Part shown: positions 47,240 to 59,600 of the stretch, one piece after another
Layout of the letters: every line of letters starts with the position of its first letter
How positions within the stretch are numbered: position 1 is the stretch's first letter
Assembly: GCF_008831285.2 (NCBI RefSeq)
Contig: NC_045138.2
Span: 21,423,934-21,487,933, forward strand
Length of the DNA: 64,000 bases
Origin: Nymphaea colorata
Lineage: Eukaryota; Streptophyta; Magnoliopsida; Nymphaeales; Nymphaeaceae
Direction: 5' to 3'
Made by a program: the position numbers and the translations under genes
Notes under the pieces: model-generated
The model's input: the letters and a program-made list of their open reading frames with translations, nothing else
Databases searched by the model: none
Told to the model about the DNA's origin: nothing

Positions 47240-48320
47240 TCTGCAGTCTGTGTACACACTACACATGGGCCCGAAAGAAGTGTCGTGGATTCTAAGTTCC
47301 GAACTTATACTAATTTGTTCGGTGAATTTTTCATTTTAAAAGCCTCCAAATTTCTTCTGTATGAATTTTCTACTGGCTTGGTGTTATCAATTCGAAATCA
47401 TTTTCATATTAACCTAATAATTTCCTGTTTGACTGAACAGTCTGCATGTTAGAATAATTCGAAAAATGCATTTTGTAAAAATATTATATTCCATATTCAC
47501 TTCTTAAACGTTTAAAAATATTAAGATGCCTAAGTAACTAATGAAATTATAAAACATGTAAAATTTATGAAGCAAATATCTAGAAAAACTGGGATTCACC
47601 ACATTTGTCTTCCAGAAGTCTTGACTGATGGAGAATAGTTTCTGAAATTTCTTTAGTGGTGACAACATATATTAACATTTTTTTTCTGAAATTAATTCTA
47701 TAAATTGAAACCATCTTTATAATTTCTCCAATGTTAAGCCATGACTTATAAATGCATCAAGAATTAATCTGTCATCTGAATTAGAGTTTTTCATAAAACT
47801 TCATAAACTATTGTGCTCAGAGAATTGATTGGGACATCCACTTTTTGCCCCGATCTTGGATCTGATTGGATAATGTAAAGACTGGGATTTGACATTAATA
47901 TCCTTATTAATAGCTATCTTAAAGGCTATGTATATTATTAACCTCTTTAAGAAAAGAATATGTTCGACGAAAATCTAATTTTTAAGAAAAGAATATCTTC
48001 AATTAAAAGCTACTTAATTGAAGTCAACCTTGTGGTCCTCGATGATTTTTCAGTGAAACAAACGAGTCAAATTTATTCGCACAATTGAATGCGAATAATG
48101 TAATGTTTTACTCAAATTTTGTTGTTTTACAATTTTTTAAATTCCAAGATTCCTTTTCAAGTCGGAAAAGTATTAGTAAAAAAGTCAAAAGGCAATAATG
48201 TTGTTCTCAGGATAGTTTTCACATCAATTGATGTTTCAATCCCGATTTTTTTTTTAAAAAAAAGAGCATCATTAGGGGCAATTAGGTGATACTCCAATTT
48301 TTTTTTCTCGTTTTGCCTCT
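47240..48320. other. Upstream of FUT13, AT-rich; nothing recognised
   Basis: No coding or defined repeat. Confidence 0.6.
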
Positions 48321-48324
48321 AAAA

Positions 48325-49090
48325 TAGTATTTTCAGAATGTTTAGATGAGAAAAGAAATGACTTTTAAAAAAATAATCCAGTTTTAATAAAACATGGTTT
48401 TTGAGAAGGAAGCAAAAAAAAATGGCTTCCTTTTTATTGTGCAAAAAAAATACAACATATAAAAAACTGGGGAGTGCATAGCATCAGGGCCACACTCAAC
48501 AAAAAAACTCAGAGCCCGAGTTCGAGTAGAGCTTCATAGAACAAACTCTTGAGATCAACTCGATTAACTCGTTTAACTCATTTTTGTTAACATATTTGTT
48601 TCTTTTAACTTGTTCACTTTTTTAGCTAATTCAATTATGATGAACCGTTTTACATAGTCTAGTCAACCTGAGTTTAAACGAGTCGAGTTGTTACATAATA
48701 TTTTCAGAATATTTAGACGAGAACACAAATGGCTTTAAAAAAAATAATCCAGTTTTGATAAAACATGGTTTTTCAGAAGAATAGGAAAAAACTGGCTTCC
48801 TTTTTATTGTCCCAAAAAAAAAAAACATTATGTGCAATATGTGAAAAAAATGGGAATCGCACTCCACAAAAAACTGGAGCCCGACTTTGCCTCGAACTCG
48901 AGTCGAGCTTCATAGAACAAACTCAAAGAACAACTCTCCTATACAATGTGGTGTACTCGTTTAACTCATTTTTGTTAACATATCTCGTTCTTGTAACTGT
49001 TTAACTCATTCACTTTTTTAACTAATTTGATGAACCGTTTTACATAGTGGAGCCAACTTGAGTTTAAATGAGTCTAGTTCTTACAACTCA
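48325..49090. repeat. Tandem duplication (~370-bp period) overlapping a hAT-like element
   Basis: Units 48325-48695 and 48696-49090 share, in order, TATTTTCAGAAT(G/A)TTTAGA, AATAATCCAGTTTT, ATAAAACATGGTTTTT, TGGCTTCCTTTTTATTGT, GAGCTTCATAGAACAAACTC, TCGTTTAACTCATTTTTGTTAACATAT and GATGAACCGTTTTACATAGT. Each unit begins with flanking DNA and ends in the TCGAGC-rich element. Confidence 0.85.
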
Positions 49091-49201
49091 AACACAACTG
49101 GTTTAGTATTTCAAGTATAAATTTAAACTCGAGTTTGACCGAGTTTTTTTTGAGCAAGTTTAAGTTGAGCCCAAATTGGCTCGACTCATTATGCAACCCT
49201 A
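48485..49201. mobile_element. Second hAT-like TCGAGC-rich element with internal duplication
   Basis: An 8-bp target duplication CATAGCAT flanks it (48477-48484 and 49202-49209). Ends are CAGGGCCAC and GCAACCCTA. The interior has GCCCGAGTTCGAGTAGAGC and CCTCGAACTCGAGTCGAGC, as in the element at 18591. It was enlarged by the tandem duplication listed above. No coding. Confidence 0.7.
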
Positions 49202-49209
49202 CATAGCAT

Positions 49210-50470
49210 CAAAAGTTTTTAAACTCATAAAATGACTAACTTAATATCTGCTTCCTACCAAACCATTCTTAAATTCCATTTACAATGTTCTATTGCTTGA
49301 AAGCTATACAATCAACTAAAGAGAACTACCTTTTTGTCTCTTTCTTAAATGGTCAAGATCTACAAAGTCATATATATATATATATATATATTATGCTTTT
49401 TTTTTCTCAATTATTCTTCCGCTTTAAATGAAAGTCTTAATCAAATGGTCGGTGACTCTTAATAGCTACAATCATCATTGACTCATATCAAAATATCAAA
49501 AGCCGATTTTTTTGGAACCCGATTCAATTTTGAGATTTTAGGGCTTTTTTATCATGCTTGTTTTGGGGCTTATGCCTAAAGGATAGGTCATAAATGCAAG
49601 TTTTCACAGGTCAGGCCAAGAGGAATGAGTGATGGGTCGGGCCAAACTAAAAAAATTTGACTTTTTTAATATAAAAAAAAATCTTGCGCTCAACCGGACC
49701 AAAAAAATCTATAATAATTTGAAAAAGGAAAACCCTTGACTGGTAAAACCCCAGTGTTGGCTTCCTAAATCCCTAGGAAGGATACAAAAGTCAAAAGCTA
49801 CAATAACAAACAAGGAAGGAGATATAAAAGGAAGGCTCAAAAGAATTTTTTTTTTAAAAAAAAAAAAAACTCTAATAATCGTTTGAAGAAATGATAGGGA
49901 AAAAAAAAGAAAACCTACCATCGATCCTCGATATTATCTTCTTTGCCTCAAAAACAGAAAGAGAGAGAGAGAGATGTGCATGAAATCCAATAAATTGAGA
50001 AGACGCCACAAATAATTAATGGCAGCTAATAATCAAAGATGCATGCATAGTGCATTGAATTTGTCGATTCCTTTTCATTCTCAAGTGTTTCAGCAAGCTT
50101 TTCCTTTTCTTCAGGAACGACGAAATTCATTCTCATGTTTCAATGATGATTAGCAGATCTCTAACATTTCCAGTTTTAAGATAAATTTGCCATTCCTTGT
50201 TCCTTTAACCATGGTTTATTTGCGAAGCATATCAAGAATATCATAACGCTAAGATGGACTGTATCGATTCAAGAAATATTTGTATCGAAAACATAGGTAC
50301 TTCAGTATATTTCAGATTATAAAAGATCAATTTTCTAGTTTAAACAAAAAAAGGGCAGCCTTGATATGAATCATAAGGAGAGAGAGAGAGAGAGAGTAAC
50401 ATTAACACAAGTCCAACAAAACGTTGAAGCTGGAAAAGAGATTACCATTTAAGACTCGTCTCTTAATTCA
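49210..50470. other. Intergenic, AT-rich; short microsatellites only
   Basis: (TA)n at 49372-49391, poly-T/poly-A runs near 49395 and 49850, and (GA)n at 49958-49973 and 50380-50396. Confidence 0.6.
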
Positions 50471-50479
50471 TGTAAGAAG

Positions 50480-51008
50480 TTGAAGATACTACCATCAATG
50501 AAGAACGGTGACAGGATGTGATCCCAACAATACCCGGTGGAGCTGTCACAATGGATGATCTTGGCCGGACTGCTCTGGTTGCTCACTGCTGCCTGCATAA
50601 AGACTGGGAGACCGCAGACTGCTCGACGGGCCATCGAGCTTGCAGAAAGCAGGCTTCCGGTTGATACCTGGCCGGAATATTATGACGGGAAACTTGGAAG
50701 ATACATAGGAAAGCAAGCTCGAAAGTTTCAGACATGGTCAATTGCAGGGTATTTGGTTTCGAAGATGATGTTGGAGGACTCTTCTCACTTGGGAATGATC
50801 TCTCTTGAAGAGAACAAGCAAATGAAGCCTCTCATCAAGAGATCCACATCTTGGACGTGCTAAGTAAGGATCCGTTGAAAGATAAATTGTTGTTGCTTTT
50901 GTAGCAGAGGCATAAGTTCCATTGCTTTCTAGTGGAGTCTAAATGTAGCATCATCTAATAAAATATTTAAAAGACATTCTTGAGGTTTTAGCTTTTATCT
51001 GCTAATGC
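50480..51008 (+). pseudogene. Intron-less inverted copy of the 3' end of the neighbouring invertase
   Basis: On the plus strand the end of invertase exon 3 (GATCCCAACAATACCCGGTG) runs straight into exon 4 (CTGCTCTGGTTGCTCACTGC) with no intron, whereas the parent has 1696 nt between them. The copy continues through the stop codon and the 3' UTR, including AATAAA (50958-50963), and fades near 51008. A stop in the exon 3 part (GGA GGA changed to GGA TGA) and a 1-nt loss at the junction break the frame, but the exon 4 frame stays open for about 97 codons ([16 protein letters not shown] to IKRSTSWTC) with few changes. The join is best explained as a 5'-truncated, reverse-transcribed mRNA. No poly(A) tail or target duplication is visible. 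Confidence 0.88.
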
Positions 51009-51009
51009 A

Positions 51010-52720
51010 GAGAAGGAGAGGGACGACAAAATGGAAAATTAATAAGAAAAGGTGAAAAATCTGTCGCCTAAGCATAAAAACAGGAAAGCAAAATGCAACC
51101 ACAAGCAAAAGGCAGCAAGAGCAAGAAAGAAAGCAAGATCTAGATGACAGCCAACAGAGAAAATGGGGTGGGCAATTGCCCACACAGTCCCACAAAAAGT
51201 ATTCATTTTTATATTGAAACTTTATGTCAGTTTTTATTATTTACATATAGGAGCCTCTTAAAAACTTAAAATTATATAGCTAGCGTTCCTTAGCCGCAAT
51301 TTTTTGGCTCTGCCTCTGCCAAAAACTCAGTTATTCAGTTCTTCCCAATTCTACCACCAGCAGCCAAGTAAAGGAAACAAATACAATAGCAAAACCACCC
51401 ACGTCTAACAGAGAATTGCCCGGAGACTCAGAAAATGGAATTGGGAGCAGCAAGGCACGGAAATAAGTTGTTGTTTCGTCTGGATGAATCTACATCCCTA
51501 CGGGTTGTTTGGCAACAGCATCACAGAGTCATGAGATACTACAACATAATGTACATGAATCTGTCCCATTATTTAGATACATAAAATAGTTACATATTAT
51601 CATTGTTGCCAAATGACCCGAGGTCTGGTCCCGTAGAGAGAGATGGACCCGGTCTATTCCACTACTGTAAAGTGATAAACAATCATGTCAATACTTGAAA
51701 AGCAGGGGAATCAATCTATAGAATTTTCTTTTCAGAATTTGCGTGAATCGATACAAAGCACTTCATTCAAAATCAGGAGTAGATTTATAAGTTTTGAAAG
51801 ATCAACGGCCCATCCTTCCCATGAATTTCGAAGTTGACAGCTCCAGTCTCAGTTCTTTGAACCATCAAACCTTATCTTCGGAGTAGAAAGCTGCAACTGC
51901 TCGAACACGCACTTTACACGTCTTAGCCTTGACTTCATAAAGGACCAACCCAACCGTCAGATTCAAACGCGTGAACAGTTCTTCTAAGGGTCCAAAAATT
52001 TTCAATGCTCAAAGGATGGCAAAACTTGTAGTTAATGTGACAATTTAAATCATCCTATAGATTGATTTCTGTCTCTTTCATAACCCACAACTAATGCTAA
52101 TTAAGGTGGCCAGCTGAAAGAAGAATAGTCGCGGCTTGAGCTTCACAATCAAGTGTTTCCCTAGAATAAAGCTAAAATTTAATAGTATGTTGTTTGGGCA
52201 CTGGAACGGAATGCTACGGTTCCGTTTCATCAAAATGAATACCAGCGTCAGTCACGGCAAAATGGTGCATTTTTTTATTTACTGTTCTCAGACACTCCAT
52301 GGGATGCTCGAGAACAAACAGGGGTAATAACTCCAGAAATACTTGCACTTGTTACTCAAGAGAAGGACGTTTGTTCCACATGTTCTGAGAACGACCGAAC
52401 AGGATTTGCTGTTCCATCTGCTTCTAGAACAAAGAATAAAACATCAAAGTCCTAAGTAAGAACCCCAAGAAAAACACAAAAGTCGATTTATGGTCGGAGA
52501 GAAATACAGAAATTAGTACACCCTGTTCTTGCCAGTGCTCTGTTGAGCGACCAGACGACCCGTGTTACAGCGGCTCGGAGGTCGTCGGCTGCTCGCAATG
52601 TGCAAGGCTTGCCGTAGATATCAGAAGTCATAAACAGCCTGTAAAACCAGACTGAGCAAACAATTTCCAGGGTTTTCTTCAAACAACCACTTCGAAAAAC
52701 TACAAGCACCTGGATCCTCC
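51010..52720. other. Spacer between the invertase and its inverted retrocopy
   Basis: Holds a MITE (51501-51620) and a GGGCAATTGCCCACACAGTCCCAC string (51170-51195) shared with 28090. No gene supported. Confidence 0.6.
51501..51620. mobile_element. MITE, hAT-like family (copy 4), 120 bp
   Basis: CGGGTTGTTTGGCAACA and its inverted partner TGTTGCCAAATGACCCG are the best preserved ends of the family seen at 5961, 9911 and 20768. Confidence 0.75.
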
Positions 52721-52772
52721 ATTAGAAGATAGAAGCTCAAAATTCATAAGAATGTCCAAGACGTTTTAAATA

Positions 52773-52778
52773 TTTATT
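52773..52778 (-). terminator. Poly(A) signal of the invertase gene
   Basis: AATAAA on the minus strand, about 90 nt after the stop codon. The retrocopy at 50480 extends past this position by about 50 nt, consistent with the transcript end lying a little downstream. Confidence 0.55.
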
Positions 52779-52867
52779 AGACGATGCATTTAGACTCCAT
52801 AGAAAGCAATGAAACTCGTGCCTCTGCTACAAAAACAACAACAATTTATCTTTCAACGGATCCTTAC

Positions 52868-55800
52868 TTAGCACGTCCAGGATGTGGATCTCTTGATGAG
52901 AGGCTTCATTTGCTTGTCCTCTTCAAGAGAGATCATCCCCAAGTGAGAGGGGTCCTCCAACATCATCTTTGAAACCAAATATCCTGCAATTGACCATGTC
53001 TGAAACTTTCGAGCTTGCTTTCCTATGTATCTTCCAAGTTTCCCGTCATAATATTCCGGCCAGCTATCAACTAGAAGCCTGCTTTCTGCCAACTCGATGG
53101 CCCGTCGAGCAATCTGCGGCCTCCCAGTCTTTATGCAGGCAGCAGTGAGCAACCAGAGCAGGACTGCGAGGAATAATTCATAAAATTGGGAAAATCTGTT
53201 AGTCATGTTGCATTTAAGGTGATCAAATAAAAAAAACAATTGAAATAAAAGGCATTATGATTTTGACACTAGCAAAATGAGCCGCAGTCAATGTGGGAGG
53301 TGTTTCCAGATAAATTATCTAATCCTCATGCCTGGCCAATAATGAACATGCCTTGGAAAGGTACATGCAATAAAGTATTCAGCAAATGCAACAAACGCTA
53401 GCAGTCAGAAAACGGCCATATAGGGCTGGAAACAATATTCAATAGCAAATACAAAAGTGGAACACATGAACCAAAAGTTTTATATATTTCTCAGTTTACT
53501 CATTTTCCAATTTCATTCTCGAAGATATATGAGCATCTCTATTTTTCCTTTTACAAGGTATACCATTTTCTCTCTTTCTCCCTCTCTCTCTCTCTTAAGG
53601 GATTCAAACACATGTAAGCTTGTTCCTGCATCCAAAGGAGTGTTCAAGAATCTTGAAGAATGAGCAAGGAATACACCATTGCTGTTATCTCCCTCTCTCT
53701 GAAACCATTTGTATTGACAAGCTGTCATCTTCGTATCACAGCATTTCTTGGTCTAATCAGTGCATCATTCATTCCATCACTAGTGTTGAATCTATTATTT
53801 CACCAAGTTAGAGGATTCAAAGTCAAGTTTGCTCCTGCATCTGGAGGAGTGGTCTATTCCTGAAGAATATGCAAAGAAAGGCATTGATGTGAATCCTCCA
53901 CAAACTAGTAAAGACAGGGTTCTTGAGGGAGGAGATAGCAAACTCTGTTGATGGTTCAAGCCTGCTTTTCTTTGTTGATCACTTGCCTTCTACACAACGA
54001 AATAACAAGAAGAGCTGAAAACGGAGATGGTTTCTCCGATAGAAAAAAAAGGCCAAATTGAGCATTAGTTGCTCCTGGGGATCCAAGCTTTTTGTGTTTA
54101 AAGGAAAACCCTTCTGAGCTATTATGGAATGCAAACAAAATGATGGACACAACCTAAGGAAAGGGATAACAAGAAGAACTGATGTCAAATACAAGTAGAA
54201 CCAATGTCAAATAGGTCCAGTAGATTGGTTCTGGGCTGACCCAAACCTAATCTAAGCTGTACTTGGGTGTACCAAATATCCATACCCATGTCTATTCTTG
54301 TCAACATGGGTATCCAGCCCAAAATCACGCACCCATGGTTGGCAAGTCAGGACAATCGCTAATAGTGTTGGAGAGCACGAAAAATTTAAAACTTTCCAAC
54401 TTAATGATTGCAATGCTCTTAGGGTAAACTAAAGCCATAATTTGTAAATGTTATCACTTCCAGAATGTATTCCGAAGAGCAATGGAGAGGTTCCTTCCAT
54501 ATCAAACTCTTGCATTGACAGGCACATTTTTGAGTTGGATAAACCATTATACCACATCTTGTTTTGAATAAATAGTCAACTTGGGGTCCTGGTAAACTGT
54601 AAATCAAAGTAAAAAAGCAGTTTGGATGATGCTTAGGTAAAAAGGAAGCCACTTGAAACATGAACAAAATCATCAAAGTTGAACAAAATGATGTACAGCA
54701 GAAGCTAAAATTGAATAAGAAAATCTAGCACATCACAACTGACAATTTGCTTGCTAGCTACTAACTGAAAAACAAAAAAAAAAATTGAGATGACTCTCAG
54801 CAATGAACAGAAAGTAAGGGAGAAATAAAAAATGGAAAATAAGTCTTAATTCTCCTAACCTGGCCAAGATCCTCCATTGTGATAGCTCCACCGGGTATTT
54901 TTGGGATCACAACCTGTCACTATTCTCCATTCATGGCTTTCTATTGCTGGATAAGCAATCTTCAGAGGCATCTCCCCAACTAGCTCTTCCCAACGTGCTT
55001 CTATAAGATCCATGATAGCCATAGATTGCTCCGGAGTCGCAAGAGATGATAAGATTGCTACGCAATTTCCCAGTGCAAACCATCGGAAGTCCATTCTAGC
55101 AGGACTAACGTTTCCAACAAAGTACCCTCCACGAGTTGGCATAAAATCAAATACCCAGTCTGGGATTGAATCAGGAATGACATTGAATTTGTTAACTGCT
55201 GTATGAGAATATTCCTCGGTCTTGTAGCGATAAATGTCATTTAGCTGCCGGAAATCAAGCCAGAAGTAACTTCGCATATGATAACTCAAAGCATGCAACC
55301 TTCTCACAATTCTTTCAATAAATTCTTTACCCTCTGCATCATGTTTAAGCATGGAAAGAGCACACCTCAATGCCATGAAGAAGAGTGCTTGAATTTCAAT
55401 AGGGTAACCATATATACCCTGCACAATGCATCACAAAATTAAATAAGACTGTATTAGGAAGCGTAGCATGGAACTGCATATTTTGGAAATAATTAAGTAA
55501 ATAAACTGAGAAAATATGCCACAGCAATGTGCAGAACTGAAAGAAAGAACAAAGAAAATATCACCCATCTCATTGGGAAATAAAGCATTGTAGTCTCCTG
55601 AACCCAAGAGCACCATGAAATTTTGAATGACCTCAAGCTATGAATACCTAAAATATATTATTTGTTCATGCAAGCAATAACACTTCAGAAAGATGGTCAA
55701 AGAGAGAAAAAGGATATACAAAGGCAGACCAAGCTGAATTTGTCAAAATGGTAGCTTTTACATACAAAAATACCTAATAGCAAGTTTATTCAGCACACTT

Positions 55801-56628
55801 TTTTTTTTCAGCAAAATCAGATACAAGACTTCAATGCCACAAATGAAAGGGACAAAGGACAATAAATCCTTGGCTAGTTGCAGAAGCACTTCATTAAGTT
55901 GTGACATGTAAGAATATTTCCAGCAATTCTGAACGACTTGCTTTGTAGTTTTGAAATGTTAATCTTGGAATTTTTGGGATCAAGCTTAGACAACAAGCTG
56001 TAAAGACATACAAGAGAATATACACGACAGAAAACACATATCAAAACCTGTCCTACCTATATATGTTGATGCATCAATGGACAAAAACTGCATGTACATT
56101 AACACTATAAAGTATATGATATCTATTTGTTTATTTACTAAAGGCACAAAAACGACTCTCAAGGCAGTTTTACTTTTACCTCCTCTGTAATTTGTATTAG
56201 AGGAGTTTAGCACTTTGGAGTTCAACTGGTGCACCATTATATGTTCTTTCAGCATTCATGTCTCTACCTTCAATTTACAAAAGCATCAACAGGAAAGCCA
56301 CCAAGCTAGGTTACATGCATGCTTGTAAAACCATGAAGTCTCGGCATCAGCACTTTCTGACACCGAGACACCTACACACAGCCAGTTGACATGTGCTTTT
56401 TTAAAATATAAAGTGTGGAAAGATATAGACATGCATCTTGGGCATGTTTTCTTTTTCAGAAAACCTATAAGGAGGAGAGATTGATGTATCACCATCTCCT
56501 CCACTTCTCTGCGCAAGACCCACCTTTTCCTTTCAGAAAAGTAGATAAGGCAATGTGAAATTATTCACTTACTTTTTCCAAATCCTAAAAAATATCACTT
56601 TTTCTGAAAGTTTCCAAATAACTCTGAC

Positions 56629-56660
<32 letters not shown>

Positions 56661-59600
56661 TTCCATGTCCATGCAACATAGCAACCAAAAACAGATGTAG
56701 ACCTAGAATAACATTACCAATATCCAAGAAAATCATGTGGCTTTCCCATCACTGATTGGCTAATGCATAGCTCATCCTCTTCAAAGAACCTAGGTCAACA
56801 CTTAGGAAGCTATTATCCTCAATGTCTCTATCAATCATGTTTCATCTAATTTCAAAACATAAGTCTCACACTAGAATTTCATGACAAGTATTGCCAGGGA
56901 CTTTCAGTCAAATAACAGGTTTTCATGTTTGGATAGTTTGAAAATGTGAAAGTATTAATGAGAAATTAAAGAGAATTAGAAACAATAAAGGAGTACCTTT
57001 TCATAAAATCATAACAAAAAAAAGAGCATTCATTTACAAAATAAGGCAACACTTGTAGAATACTGCAGAATTAAATTAAATCAACATTCTGAAAATGTTC
57101 TGCTACATTCCCATTAATATGATGTAGCTGCAGCTCAGGTCATCAGTTTCTGAGATCAGGATAATGAATGCTGAATAATTCATTGAGGACTCTTAAACTA
57201 AGTAACTAGACATTTTTTCACCAACTCCAATTCAATCTTTTGTCAACATACATTTATGCAGATATTAACAGAAAAAATTCCCATAAAATAATGGTTAGCA
57301 AATGGAAGAGCAAAATTGATTGGAACAATTAACTCCACCACAACAGTACATGGCATAGGCATCATAATCTGACCATACATGTAAAAGAATTATAGACAAA
57401 ACTAACTAAGAGTAATCTGTTAAGCTTATATTTCATTTATTCATCTGTCAAAGATAATCTTTCACATCCGGTAGTTCAGATTCTCATCATACCAAAAAAA
57501 CGAAGAGAGATAAATCAAGAATAGTGCAATCTGTTGTACCTTACCTGTACCCTTATTAAGTAAAAAAAAAAATGCAATAGTCAAAGGCATCATGAGAAAA
57601 AATGTGCTTCCATATTCAAATCATATCAACCATAAGAGAGGACAGTCATACTTCATAGACAATGTAACGTTTGCCTACTTGCAAAGAAAGAGGATATTAC
57701 CATCCGTCTATCTATCATGGAGCAGCCATCTGCACATAAGAGTGTTGGAAATGTGTCAAAGCCTTCTGAAAGGCACAGACTCAATATTAACCTGATTCCT
57801 CTTTGACACTCAGGAGTCTCTGCAAGGGATAAATCCCCAGTAGACTTTGTGTAGGCACGGAGTAAGATGATCCACCAAAATCCAGAGTCCACTGGAGCAA
57901 CTCGACCAATTGCACTCTCACCAAAATCAGCAATTATGGTGTCCGAATTTCGAACTGGATCGTGGAGCACCTTGAAGCTAGCAGGCATTGCACCTTCTCC
58001 TAGTGTGAAACGGTCAATTCTTTTCTCCCAGCCTTGGAGAACAAGTGTCTTCAAGATAAAATTTTTTACTATGTCTGGTTCACCATTCATCAGGAAAGCC
58101 AGGGCACTAGGCACGAAGTCCCTAACAAAGACCTGAACACAAAATACAGAAAGGATGCTAAGTCATAAATCCCCAAATGCCAAAAGCACGAATATCTTCA
58201 ATGCTGATAGTAATTTTCAGTGTTGATGCATGCAAAAGGGAACATATAGATATGGAAAGCAAACAAAGAAGTTCAGCAAGTGACAGTCATGCTAAAAGTG
58301 GTCCTACACCAAAGAACATGAGCAATCAAATATTTGAAAAATAAAAGTAATTGCACAGATGCTGCAAACAAGTAAAAGACATGCAGTGAGAGCAGGATAA
58401 AATATTTCAAGATAAAGAAGCATGTTAGATGAATTCTATCACAAAATAGAAGGGTGTAGAAATTTGAAAGGGAGAGATTAAACAGAATTGTTTTTACTTC
58501 TCACAAATGTATAATTTGGTTAGAGGTATAGAGGCTGCATAGGGAAAAACTTCCTGTGGCATAAAACAGAAACCTGGCATACTAAACTAGTGCCTGTACA
58601 GAAGACTTTATTTGCTTCTACATTTTTTCTGTGAGTGCTTTGGTGCATCTCTGTAATCATTTACTTAATATAGAAAGTGATGATGCTAAACAGACTTCCA
58701 AAACGATCTTCCAAAGCAGACAGCAGTTGAATGAAGCCTCTGCAGTAATTTATGTCTTATAGTTAGTGATTCACAGGCACAGGCACAAACCTTGTTCACT
58801 TTCAAAATGTATCGACATACATGCCTCACCAAAATGCTTGAAAATCAAGTTTATACTTAAGATAGGAAGGTTTTAGAATCTGGCATGTTGGCATCACTAT
58901 CTATCTCAAGTATCCCAACAAGAACCAGTATGCTCATGCATTTCTGAAGCATAGAGTCTAGAAAAATCCTACAAATGGTATCCAATTTTTAAACCAATAA
59001 CATGACTTCGCAAAACTCACAGTTAAAGATTTCAAATGAACTACAATAAGCTTCACGCATTTCCCTTTTTACTCATCTAGTATTCTGATTAAAAATTTAA
59101 AAGATTTACTACAATGAGCCTATTAATCAGCTCAAGGAATATGAGATACTCGACTAGGAGGCATCATATAATAAATCGAGAAACAGATGATGAAGCACCA
59201 GGTAACAAGCCTCCGTTATATAAAAACAAGCTTCCCACTAGAGCAAGTTCTCATAAGTTTCAACATCTTCAAAGAAGCACTGAATTTTCTTCTTCCAAAA
59301 TTGTGCTTCCAGGAAGCGAACTTCCCAACTTCAAGCAAAGGTGCCAATAAGTATAACACAAACTATATATGCTTAATTAGCAAGCAGAATCAAGAGGCAA
59401 TATGTGAACAATACGCAAGAAGCATAGGTACCTTGAGTATCTAGAAAAGGGTCAAAAGAAAAATAAAAAGCGAGGAACTAAGCGAACATTAGCTGAACGG
59501 ACAATGTTCATCCGCTAATAAACAAGCAGATCAAGTGGTAGAAAATCGAAAACAAATCTCGTCTCCATTAGCCCTAGACATCCCAGTGAGTCAGTGACTG

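Noticed and set aside
50537-50863. Functional small invertase gene on the plus strand
   Set aside because: Only exon 4 plus a broken end of exon 3 is present; it lacks the catalytic region, so it is a retrocopy pseudogene.
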